Source of the DNA: a virus
Reading direction: 5' to 3' (one strand)
Virus record (IMG/VR): IMGVR_UViG_3300030090_004227
Span: 1,392-57,671 of that record
DNA: 56,280 bases
Made by a program: the position numbers and the translations under genes. Below the pieces are notes generated by a model. That model did no database searches. It had not been told where the DNA came from and worked only from the letters and a program-made list of their open reading frames with translations. Position 1 is the first letter of the stretch. Each line of letters starts with the position of its first letter. Positions 40,801 through 47,495 of this stretch are shown piece by piece.

Positions 40801-42809
40801 ATTTAGATTTTGCTATTGACGCAGCTCAAACAGTCATTACATCGTTATTAGCTACTGACATTAAGATTGGTGAAGACGATCAAACTAAAATAGATTTTGA
40901 AACAGCTGATGAAATACATTTCTACGCTAATAATACAGAACAAGTATATCTTGCTGATAATATTTTCGGGCCACAATCAGATAGTGATGTAGACTTAGGA
41001 ACTACAGGAGTAAGATGGAAGGATGCCTTTGTAGACTCTATTACAGTTACAGGAGAGGTTGATGGAGCGAGTCTAGATATTAGTGGAAATGCAGATATTG
41101 ATGGTACGTTAGAAGCTGATGCAATTACAGTAGATGGAACTGCTTTAAACGAGTATATTGCTGACACAGTTGGAGCTATGGTTGGATCAAATACTGAAAG
41201 TGGAATTACAGTTGCCTATCAGGATGCAGATAATACATTAGATTTTACAGTTGGTACTCTCAATCAGGATACGAGTGGTACTGCAGCTATTGCAACAACA
41301 GTAACGATTACTGATAACGAATCTACTGACGAAGACAATGCAGTTGTATTTACATCAGGTGGAGATGTAGATGGTGGTAATCTTGGATTAGAGTCAGATG
41401 GACACTTGACTTACAATCCTTCTACAGGAAGATTAACTGCAACTCAATTAGCAGGAACTTTACAAACAGCAGCTCAAACAAACATTACTTCGGTTGGAAC
41501 TATTGGAACTGGAACTTGGGAGGCTACAGATGTAGCAGTAGCTCATGGAGGAACTGGAGCTTCAACTCTTACAGCGAATGGTGTTTTAATCGGTAATGGA
41601 ACTTCAGCAGTTACAGCAGTTGATTTAAGTACAAAGGGTAAAATATTAATTGGAGATGGATCAGGAAACCCACAGGCTTTAGCAGTAGGCTCAAATAACT
41701 ATGTATTAACAGCAGATTCAAGTGAAACAACAGGAATTAAGTGGGCGGCTCTAACATCCGCAGCTATTGATGGAACAGCTAATGGATCGAATAATAGGAT
41801 AGCAACTTATTCTTCATCTACAGCTTTAAATGGTGAAGCTAATCTAACCTTTGATGGATCAGCATTACAATGCACAGGTACTCTTACAGTTGGATCCGAT
41901 GGTAGTGGTCATGATGTAACATTTTTTGGCGATACTGCTGGAGCAAAAATGGTGTGGGATGAATCTGATGATTCTTTAAATCTTACAGCAAGTACTGGTA
42001 ATAGACCATTCTATATATCAGCGGCTGATGGAAATCTTCATATGCGAATGACTGCTGCTGACGACCATTCTAATAGTATTGAATTTGTTAATGCTACTGG
42101 TAATGCTGTTTATTGTGGAATGTTTGGAGATCAAACGAATGGAGCTGGTAATTTCGGTATATATAATGGTGGATTCCATATGTACGTTACCTCGGATGGT
42201 ACTCTTCAACTTCCAACTGCGAATTGTTATATTGCTAACAGTCCAAGTGGAAACACTTTAATTGGCTCAGATGCAAACAACCAAAATATAAAAATTGCAA
42301 CTGGGGGGTCAGGTAACATTGAATTGTATGCTGTAAATACTGGTTATGCTGTAAGGGTTCATAATGATTCAGGTGATGGTGGTAAGGGTATACAATGTAT
42401 GGCAGGGGTAGACTCAGGTGCCGATGGTGGAGTTAACTTCCAAGTTGCTACAGGAAATGGAACTCAGGTTGGTTTGATTAGCTGGAGTAATACTACTACA
42501 ACCTATGCGACATCTTCTGATTATAGATTGAAAGAAAATGTAGTTCCTTTGGCGAATGCTTTAACAAGAATAGACCAATTCAAACCCTATAATTTTAATT
42601 TTAAAGACAACCCTGATTTACTAATGGATGGGTTTTTGGCACATGAAGTAGACGAAATTTTGCCTTATGCAGTGGTTGGAGACAAAGATGCTGTAAATGA
42701 GGATGGAACTATTGATCCCCAAAGCATGGATAGTTCGCACCTTATTCCTTTATTGGTAAAAGCAGTTCAAGAATTAAGTGCAAAAGTAACAGCATTGGAG
42801 AACGCATAA
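37878..42809 (+). CDS. Large tail fibre with S74 chaperone domain, 1643 aa
   Basis: The protein is built of repeated beta modules rich in Thr, Gly, Asn and Ile, with recurring LNSGSITSGFG, LLDGNITN, LMTLADGVLTVAGEV and ISGNADIDGTLEADAITVDGTAL. This is common in marine-phage fibres. The last about 100 residues (from about 1545) are a peptidase S74 intramolecular chaperone: SSDYRLKENV with the Ser/Lys pair, then GFLAHEVDEILPYAV. It trimerises the fibre and then cuts itself off. It likely binds the host surface. Confidence 0.88.
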   Translation: MPTAKATTNVASKSFGATTQSKSSDSFQIDGTKIAHTSSNITATNVSAALEEVATQLAISTGEPSAPSEGDIWYDTDDNLLYVRVDSAWKQVYPVSLNDLGTETSIASGDFISMVDITDNGSGKITLANFQGYLTGTGALNSGSITSGFGAIDIGSSALTAGSTSLSALSLLDGNITNVGSIQLDSIAGDGDTNTSIEFSGSDVITVSTGGETQVTFNNGSILPTTDNDVDLGSSSYEFKDGYFDGTVYADAINFNGTAIGSTAAELNLLDGSAKSTSSITIADADAFIVIDGTTTKQIPASDLETYMESSLDTLSNVTTVGTLNSGAISSGFGAIDIGSSGLTAGATQVSSLSILDGNITNAGDINCDSISIDDAAVGLNIDFGGNTTLNKITLTDNLADALNITESSNSYLKFVTSNSGEKITLGKKLEAGSVEIEGSAFDIDGGDISAATISGGLTWSSAQNLNSQNLTNVNIDSGTVDGADVTVGSGKTLDVSGGTLTLANDQISGDKVSGGTIGTTTITALAGALSLGDNNITNVSDIALDSISADATDINVAVSDNSATAFTIKQGSDAYLVIDTANSSESVAIGTGISGTGITIGHSTSETTVADNLTVTGNLKVNGDTVTQNVSTMTVNDPIISLQTADDGANLGSDTNKDVGLAMFYHTGSAAKTAFLGWDDSAGKLTFVPDASISSEVVSGSVGTIVADLEGDVTGNVSGTAATVTGAAQSNITSLGTLTTLTVDNVIINATTIGHTSDTDLMTLADGVLTVAGEVSMTTLDIGGTNVTSTAAELNLIDGGTARGTTAVASGDGILINDGGTMRMTNVDTVSTYFASHNVGGGNIVTTGDLNSGSITSGFGSINTGSSTITTTGLISGGSLDIDDVLINGTTIGHTDDTDLMTLADGVLTVAGEVDATSLDVSGNADIDGTLEADAITVDGTALATYIRDTVGTNMVSSNTETGITVTYDTSNDNLDFAIDAAQTVITSLLATDIKIGEDDQTKIDFETADEIHFYANNTEQVYLADNIFGPQSDSDVDLGTTGVRWKDAFVDSITVTGEVDGASLDISGNADIDGTLEADAITVDGTALNEYIADTVGAMVGSNTESGITVAYQDADNTLDFTVGTLNQDTSGTAAIATTVTITDNESTDEDNAVVFTSGGDVDGGNLGLESDGHLTYNPSTGRLTATQLAGTLQTAAQTNITSVGTIGTGTWEATDVAVAHGGTGASTLTANGVLIGNGTSAVTAVDLSTKGKILIGDGSGNPQALAVGSNNYVLTADSSETTGIKWAALTSAAIDGTANGSNNRIATYSSSTALNGEANLTFDGSALQCTGTLTVGSDGSGHDVTFFGDTAGAKMVWDESDDSLNLTASTGNRPFYISAADGNLHMRMTAADDHSNSIEFVNATGNAVYCGMFGDQTNGAGNFGIYNGGFHMYVTSDGTLQLPTANCYIANSPSGNTLIGSDANNQNIKIATGGSGNIELYAVNTGYAVRVHNDSGDGGKGIQCMAGVDSGADGGVNFQVATGNGTQVGLISWSNTTTTYATSSDYRLKENVVPLANALTRIDQFKPYNFNFKDNPDLLMDGFLAHEVDEILPYAVVGDKDAVNEDGTIDPQSMDSSHLIPLLVKAVQELSAKVTALENA
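38295..38317 (+). repeat. 23-base direct repeat, copy 1, in fibre gene
   Basis: This segment encodes LNSGSITS and is identical over 23 bases to 40428-40450 in the same frame. It marks a duplicated fibre module. Such DNA repeats can drive recombination that lengthens or shortens fibres. Confidence 0.7.
40428..40450 (+). repeat. 23-base direct repeat, copy 2, in fibre gene
   Basis: Identical copy of 38295-38317, 2133 bases downstream in the same reading frame. Divergence just after the repeat (third-position changes) suggests an old duplication with the core conserved. Confidence 0.7.
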
Positions 42810-43039
42810 TGAAAAATATGGATTTGACACAAATGGTATTAACAGGAGCTTCATTAATTATTATTGGAATGTGTGGATGGTTATTAACAACAGTAAACAG
42901 CATGGAAAAAGAAGTTCAATTAATTAGTTACAAATTATCAGAAGCAGAGAATGAGCTACATTCTATTCAACTAACAGATCCAGCTCATAGTCCAGATCGT
43001 TGTCCGATCTGTCTGCATATTAAACTAGGCTATGAGTAA
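42809..43039 (+). CDS. Small membrane protein with C-terminal CxxC, 76 aa
   Basis: One membrane helix (about 9-28, VLTGASLIIIGMCGWLLTTV), then a short charged helix and RCPICLHIKLG. The CPIC could bind zinc or form a disulphide. First of several small membrane genes between the two fibres; it starts at the fibre stop (TAATG). Confidence 0.6.
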   Translation: MKNMDLTQMVLTGASLIIIGMCGWLLTTVNSMEKEVQLISYKLSEAENELHSIQLTDPAHSPDRCPICLHIKLGYE

Positions 43040-43355
43040 AATAGAAGAGTCATCAGGTGTATCTTTCAGTCTTTCCTTCCTTATCCAAATACTTACAGCT
43101 ATTGTACTTGGAGTATGGGGTTTTTCTGAACTGTCTAATCGTATATCTTTTCTTGAGACTGTCACAGGAAAACATGAAGAATCTATCGCAGATATTGAGA
43201 CAACTATTTTAGAATCGCAGGATAAACCAATTAGTTCTGACTGGGTACAAAACACAAGCTTGAGATTTATTGAAAAAACAATTGCTATACATGAACAAGA
43301 ATTACAAAAATTAAATGATAGACTTTATCAACTAACAAAGGAGATGAATGAATGA
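43032..43355 (+). CDS. Single-helix membrane protein with coiled coil, 107 aa
   Basis: A membrane helix at about 13-31 (SLSFLIQILTAIVLGVWGF) is followed by a long charged coiled coil. Topology suits an i-spanin-like or adhesion-linked membrane protein. It overlaps the genes on both sides by 4-8 bases. Confidence 0.55.
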   Translation: MSKIEESSGVSFSLSFLIQILTAIVLGVWGFSELSNRISFLETVTGKHEESIADIETTILESQDKPISSDWVQNTSLRFIEKTIAIHEQELQKLNDRLYQLTKEMNE

Positions 43356-43564
43356 CAAACAAAGTAGACCTAAAAGAGAAAATGGAAACCTTGCAACAGC
43401 AATATCAAAAGGTTATCGAAACTCTTACTAATGGGGAAATAGCTCGTAGAAAATTAGAAGGTGCTATGGAGATGACTCAAGCTTTAATTGAAGAATCTAA
43501 AGCATCTGAAAATAGTGCAGTCCCTAAGAAAGAGTCTAAAAAAGCTGCGAAAGCAGAAGCGTAA
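43352..43564 (+). CDS. Small coiled-coil protein, 70 aa
   Basis: Fully helical (EKMETLQQQYQKVIETLTN), with an Ala/Lys-rich basic tail (KKESKKAAKAEA). ATGA overlap with the previous gene, so translation is coupled. It may pair with the neighbouring coiled-coil membrane proteins. Confidence 0.55.
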   Translation: MTNKVDLKEKMETLQQQYQKVIETLTNGEIARRKLEGAMEMTQALIEESKASENSAVPKKESKKAAKAEA

Positions 43565-43567
43565 TAA

Positions 43568-43828
43568 ATGGACCCTTTAAGTGTATTTGCAGAATACGGA
43601 GCAATAGGAGTAGTTATACTTTTATTTGCAGGACAAATAGTGTTTTTGCAGAAAACCTTAATGGGTAAATTAAATGAGATTGAAGAAATCTGTATTAAGC
43701 TTATAGACAGATGGAATCGTAGCGATGAAACTAGGGATAGAAGGCACGAGGATATGATGAAAGAAGTTGATGATCTTAGTGATTCTGTTGCATATTTGAA
43801 AGGTAGAATAAATGGCAGATCGTCATGA
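43568..43828 (+). CDS. Single-helix membrane protein with coiled coil, 86 aa
   Basis: Membrane helix at about 10-28 (YGAIGVVILLFAGQIVFLQ), then a charged coiled coil (LDRWNRSDETRD-like region to DDLSDSVAYLKG). It overlaps the next gene as ATGA. Possible i-spanin, as a lipoprotein gene follows nearby. Confidence 0.55.
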   Translation: MDPLSVFAEYGAIGVVILLFAGQIVFLQKTLMGKLNEIEEICIKLIDRWNRSDETRDRRHEDMMKEVDDLSDSVAYLKGRINGRSS

Positions 43829-44004
43829 GAAAAGATCCTGTTCTTGTGGGTGCGATTGCTGTGATGTCAGCGATGATACTCTCAGCAATCAAACCAGTGT
43901 TTCCACACATATATTGGGGAGTACTCATAACTCTATTGATTTATATGTGTCAACTCCTCCTAAAACAAAATGGACTTTCGTGGAAAATATGGAAGAAGAA
44001 ATGA
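43825..44004 (+). CDS. Putative holin, 59 aa, two membrane helices
   Basis: ATG 43825 overlaps the previous stop as ATGA. Residues 6-23 (VLVGAIAVMSAMILSAI) and 30-47 (YWGVLITLLIYMCQLLL) are membrane helices, with a basic C-terminus (WKIWKKK). This is the size and topology of small class II holins. It is preferred over an overlapping frame starting at 43812. Together with the lipoprotein and coiled-coil proteins it suggests a lysis cassette. Confidence 0.6.
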   Translation: MRKDPVLVGAIAVMSAMILSAIKPVFPHIYWGVLITLLIYMCQLLLKQNGLSWKIWKKK

Positions 44005-44007
44005 AGA

Positions 44008-44229
44008 ATGAACGGCAAAGAACTAATTGATTGGAGAGAAGACGTAAAATCCGACCTTGCCGAGGTAAAAACCCATGTCAAGTGGATTAAGGAAAATCTT
44101 GGAAGACTCAGTCATCAACAAGCTCACATTGAGAAGCAGGTATCGTGGCTTAAAGGGGTGGGTTCGATTGTTGGTATTGTTCTTGGTGCTGTTCTTGCTT
44201 TCGTTACTCGGATAGTTATGGGAGATTAA
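44008..44229 (+). CDS. Coiled-coil protein with C-terminal membrane helix, 73 aa
   Basis: A charged helix (ELIDWREDVKSDLAEVKTHVKWIK) precedes a hydrophobic end (about 50-69, VGSIVGIVLGAVLAFVTRI). Tail-anchored arrangement, the reverse of its neighbours. Could be part of the lysis or membrane complex. Confidence 0.55.
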   Translation: MNGKELIDWREDVKSDLAEVKTHVKWIKENLGRLSHQQAHIEKQVSWLKGVGSIVGIVLGAVLAFVTRIVMGD

Positions 44230-44232
44230 AAT

Positions 44233-44457
44233 ATGAAGAATGTAATTAAATCTTGTTGGAATTGTAGGTATCAACACTTGGCAAGTCCAAGCTTTTATGG
44301 TGACTGTCTTTATTTTGAGACTGTTGGAAAAAAGAAAAAAGAAATTCCTAGTAAGATTGTTGAAGTAGGATGTTTATTACATAAGTTTGATGATAGTAAT
44401 GATAAGCGTTCAGCAGTCAAGAAAAAATTAAAAATATTATTTGGAGTTCCAAATTAA
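44233..44457 (+). CDS. Small Cys-rich putative zinc protein, 74 aa
   Basis: Cysteines at CWNCRYQH, DCLYF and GCLLH suggest one zinc site. The C-terminus is Lys-rich. Its location in the membrane-protein cluster is unusual for a zinc protein. Function unknown. Confidence 0.55.
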   Translation: MKNVIKSCWNCRYQHLASPSFYGDCLYFETVGKKKKEIPSKIVEVGCLLHKFDDSNDKRSAVKKKLKILFGVPN

Positions 44458-44458
44458 A

Positions 44459-44692
44459 ATGCATAAAAAATTAAGTGATGAAGTTGAATCATTAAGTCAA
44501 AAGTTTGGGAATTTTTTTATAGGATTTTTAATGATGTTTTTTGTTATGGCTATGGTTATGTTATTTCTAGGATGTGAAGCCTCTGTAAAAATAGGACCCC
44601 AAACAGAAAAAGAAAAAAAGACAGAAAAAGATTCGACTCAAACAGCAGACTATTTTAATCCTGATGATTGGATTATGTTTAGTCCTTATTAA
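44459..44692 (+). CDS. Putative lipoprotein (o-spanin-like), 77 aa
   Basis: I chose ATG 44459 over a TTG at 44441. A hydrophobic helix (about 18-37) ends in FLGC, a lipobox, with the cysteine at about 38. The rest is hydrophilic and short. A 25-residue hydrophilic N-terminus before the helix is longer than usual for a lipoprotein signal. As a partner of a coiled-coil membrane protein it would complete outer-membrane disruption. Inferred. Confidence 0.5.
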   Translation: MHKKLSDEVESLSQKFGNFFIGFLMMFFVMAMVMLFLGCEASVKIGPQTEKEKKTEKDSTQTADYFNPDDWIMFSPY

Positions 44693-44718
44693 ACTTAAAA
44701 AACAAGGAGATATATCTA

Positions 44719-44871
44719 ATGGATATACTAGTAAATAACTGGGAGTATGTAGCAATTGGTATTCTTGTGATTGACAAGGTTGTTGCGTTATCCCCAAGCA
44801 AAATGGATGACCTATTGTGGGCATCTGTTAAAAAAGTGTTAACTGGCGTCAAAGCGATTAAAAAGAAGTAA
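44719..44871 (+). CDS. Small membrane protein, 50 aa
   Basis: AAGGAG sits before the ATG. Residues 8-24 (WEYVAIGILVIDKVVAL) are a hydrophobic helix, followed by a charged C-terminus with KKVLTGVKAIKKK. Small proteins of this form are common beside marine phage lysis or fibre genes. A second holin or antiholin is possible. Confidence 0.55.
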   Translation: MDILVNNWEYVAIGILVIDKVVALSPSKMDDLLWASVKKVLTGVKAIKKK

Positions 44872-44873
44872 GT

Positions 44874-44987
44874 ATGCCAAAAGTAGGTAAACGAACTTTC
44901 TCTTACAGTAAAAAGGGAAAAAAAGCTGCGAAGCAATATGCAAAAAAAACTGGTAAGAGAATGACTAATCGTAGGAAAAAAAGATAG
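44874..44987 (+). CDS. Very basic small protein, 37 aa
   Basis: Starts 2 bases after the previous stop. Reads MPKVGKRTFSYSKKGKKAAK and stays Lys/Arg-rich (TNRRKKR). Similar tiny basic proteins are typical in marine podovirus late operons; role unknown, perhaps nucleic-acid or virion packing. Confidence 0.55.
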   Translation: MPKVGKRTFSYSKKGKKAAKQYAKKTGKRMTNRRKKR

Positions 44988-44990
44988 CTC

Positions 44991-47495
44991 ATGCCTAAGA
45001 TGCTTGAGACATATAATCCTTTCGGTGGAGGGATTAATAGCAAAGACGATGCTAGAGACATAGCTAAGAATGAACTTGTCGACTGTCTTAATATAATGGT
45101 TGATTCAGTCGGCAAAGTTCGTACTTCAGGAAGCGAAGCTAATGTTAGTAGTGAGGATTTTGAAGTTGATATACAAACACCAGGAGATGGATTGTTTGTA
45201 TGGAATGCAGATGCAAATTGGGATAAAGATGATGGAGTAGGTGATCTTACTTCTCCCACAGAATTTATGGTTATATATAATTCGGCAGACGGAGAAGTGT
45301 GGATTTCTCCAAGCCAAGACGATACTTCTGATAAAGAGGCATATGTTGCTAGAGGAGCTGCTGTAACCCATTCGCTATCTTCTGTCAATATGGATATGGG
45401 TTCAAATACTGGTAGTATTACAGATGGAAAAGCTACATTCTACGCAGCTGATAATGCTTTGCGTGTTCTTAATGCTAATTTTTTAAAGAATACAACATTA
45501 GAAGGTAGATGGTTTGGTTTTATTAGTCGAAGTTATTTTCCATACTCAAGTGGTAATTTTATGATTAGTACGGCTGCGAATAAATGGTATGTAGATGACA
45601 ATAAGCTTAATTATCCAACTAAAGGATTTTGGAGTAAGCATGTAATGGGTACATCTGATACAGGAAGTAGCAATACTGCCTTACATATAGTTGACGATTC
45701 TCTAGAAACAGCTGTTGCAACTGAATTAAATACTGGAGCCAATTATTGGATTGTAGATCATGGTGACCCAGATAATGTAGAAAAAAATACTGGGAACTCT
45801 GCAGCTGCTACTTCTATTATAACAGGAGCAAATGATACGAATTGGAATGAAACAGTCTATAGTATTCATCCTCCTGATGGAAAAGGGTTTTGTGTAGATA
45901 TTGAAAAAACTTCTAGTACAGATTCTATGTGGGCAAATGGCAACTATCATATAGGTCAATCATTTGTATTTGTTGGAGGTCAAGAATCAAGAGTTGCTAC
46001 ACTTAAAGGAGGGTCTCTTACATTAGCAGAAGATGAATACCCAACATTTACTGTTACAACAACTGGTCATGGCACATTTGCGAATGGACAAGGATTTAAT
46101 CCTAGAATTATTGGAGGAAGGATATATACAAGACGTGCTGATAGGGGAGCACAATGGAGATTAGCAGTAGACTTGTCTTTTGAAAGAGGAACTAGAATGT
46201 CTTTAAATCATGGGTTTGATTATTGGAAATCAATTTCTGCCTCTGGGAATGGTTCTGCTAGTACTGGTACTAGTGCTAATTTTTATTTTATTAACACAAG
46301 TAGTTATGCAATAAAAGCTCCTAGTCCTGAAACATATCAAACAATTAATGGATATGATTCACAACAGCCAGGAAATAGCTTTGGATGGTCGGGATGGGGA
46401 GCAAGAGCGGCTGTAGTGGCTAATCAAAGAGCATTTCTTGGTAATGTTAAGTACAAAGATGAGACAGGAAGTGTAGCGGTGCATAGTGATAGAGTCTTGT
46501 TTTCTCCTGTTGGCAAATACGATACTTTCCCTACAAATCATTTTATTGATATTGGATTAGGAGATGGAGATGATATTGTTAATATTCTTGAAACTTCTGA
46601 TAGATTGTTAGTTTTTAAATCTAAGAAATTATATGTAGTAAACATTGGATCAGGTAGTGACGCAGGTTGGTTTATTGAAGGAGAATATCCATATAAAGGC
46701 ATAGCAAATAAATCAGCTGCTTTTAAAACTGACGTAGGATGTATTTGGGCTAATAAAAATGGATGTTATATGTTTGATGGGAGACAAGTAGCTGATTTAA
46801 CAGAAAAATTAAGCGATGAATTATGGGAAACATTTATAGGAACTGCAAAAAATACTGTAGTAGGCTATATTCCTAAAAAGAATCAAGTCATAGTAGTTAA
46901 AAACGCAGCTATGACATCTAGTGGAACTCATAACCAAGCATATATTTATGACCTAAGAACTCGCTCTTGGGTAAGAAATGATTCTTTATTTACAGCAGGA
47001 AGCGATAAAGATATTACAAATTTTCAAATTTATGACAATGATTTAATTTATGCTAGAGCAGTAAGTGATAATGATTTTAATTTTCAAAAAATAAATCCTA
47101 CTTCAGGTTCTCAGAAAGTTCAGTTTGTTACTAAAGATGAAGACTTTGGACAGCCAGGATTAAAAAAGAAATTTTATAAAATTTATGTTAATTATCGTAA
47201 CAACGAAGGTTCGGAGCAACATTTAAGATGTTTATATAGTGTTAATGGTGTAAGCAAAGATACTACTGTAGCGACAGCTCGAACTGGGTACGCAGCATTT
47301 GGTTCTACACAAGCTATTGCGTCAGGTACTACGTGGAAGATTGCAACATTTGAAGCATCTTCTCCTATCTCAGGACAAAGTATTAGTCTTTATTTTGACA
47401 CAGATAATGGATCAGGTACTCTAGAAGCACAAAATATAGAAATTAATGAAGTTACTATTGAATGGAGACCCCTCAGACAGAGGGCATCAACATAA
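44991..47495 (+). CDS. Tail nozzle/hub-like protein (gp10/gp12 type), 834 aa
   Basis: The N-terminus (MLETYNPFGGGINSKDDARDI) and later blocks (RAAVVANQRAFLGNVKYK, DRVLFSPVGKYDTFPTNHFIDIG, NILETSDRLLVFKSKKLYVV, GCIWANKNGCYMFDG) match podovirus tail proteins with a propeller-like repeat, such as P22 gp10 or T7 gp12-type nozzles. It would form the tail below the connector. The assignment is by style, length and position. Confidence 0.72.
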   Translation: MPKMLETYNPFGGGINSKDDARDIAKNELVDCLNIMVDSVGKVRTSGSEANVSSEDFEVDIQTPGDGLFVWNADANWDKDDGVGDLTSPTEFMVIYNSADGEVWISPSQDDTSDKEAYVARGAAVTHSLSSVNMDMGSNTGSITDGKATFYAADNALRVLNANFLKNTTLEGRWFGFISRSYFPYSSGNFMISTAANKWYVDDNKLNYPTKGFWSKHVMGTSDTGSSNTALHIVDDSLETAVATELNTGANYWIVDHGDPDNVEKNTGNSAAATSIITGANDTNWNETVYSIHPPDGKGFCVDIEKTSSTDSMWANGNYHIGQSFVFVGGQESRVATLKGGSLTLAEDEYPTFTVTTTGHGTFANGQGFNPRIIGGRIYTRRADRGAQWRLAVDLSFERGTRMSLNHGFDYWKSISASGNGSASTGTSANFYFINTSSYAIKAPSPETYQTINGYDSQQPGNSFGWSGWGARAAVVANQRAFLGNVKYKDETGSVAVHSDRVLFSPVGKYDTFPTNHFIDIGLGDGDDIVNILETSDRLLVFKSKKLYVVNIGSGSDAGWFIEGEYPYKGIANKSAAFKTDVGCIWANKNGCYMFDGRQVADLTEKLSDELWETFIGTAKNTVVGYIPKKNQVIVVKNAAMTSSGTHNQAYIYDLRTRSWVRNDSLFTAGSDKDITNFQIYDNDLIYARAVSDNDFNFQKINPTSGSQKVQFVTKDEDFGQPGLKKKFYKIYVNYRNNEGSEQHLRCLYSVNGVSKDTTVATARTGYAAFGSTQAIASGTTWKIATFEASSPISGQSISLYFDTDNGSGTLEAQNIEINEVTIEWRPLRQRAST

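Noticed and set aside
38516-41167. Several open frames on the minus strand inside the fibre gene
   Set aside because: They mirror Thr/Ile/Gly-rich fibre codons, have no ribosome sites, and the plus-strand product has a clear fibre architecture with an S74 domain.
43812-44030. Open frame of 72 codons, Cys-rich, starting ATGGCAGATCG
   Set aside because: It overlaps a coupled (ATGA) frame at 43825-44004 that encodes a typical two-helix holin with a basic tail. The Cys-rich frame has no such support and also overlaps the gene at 44008.
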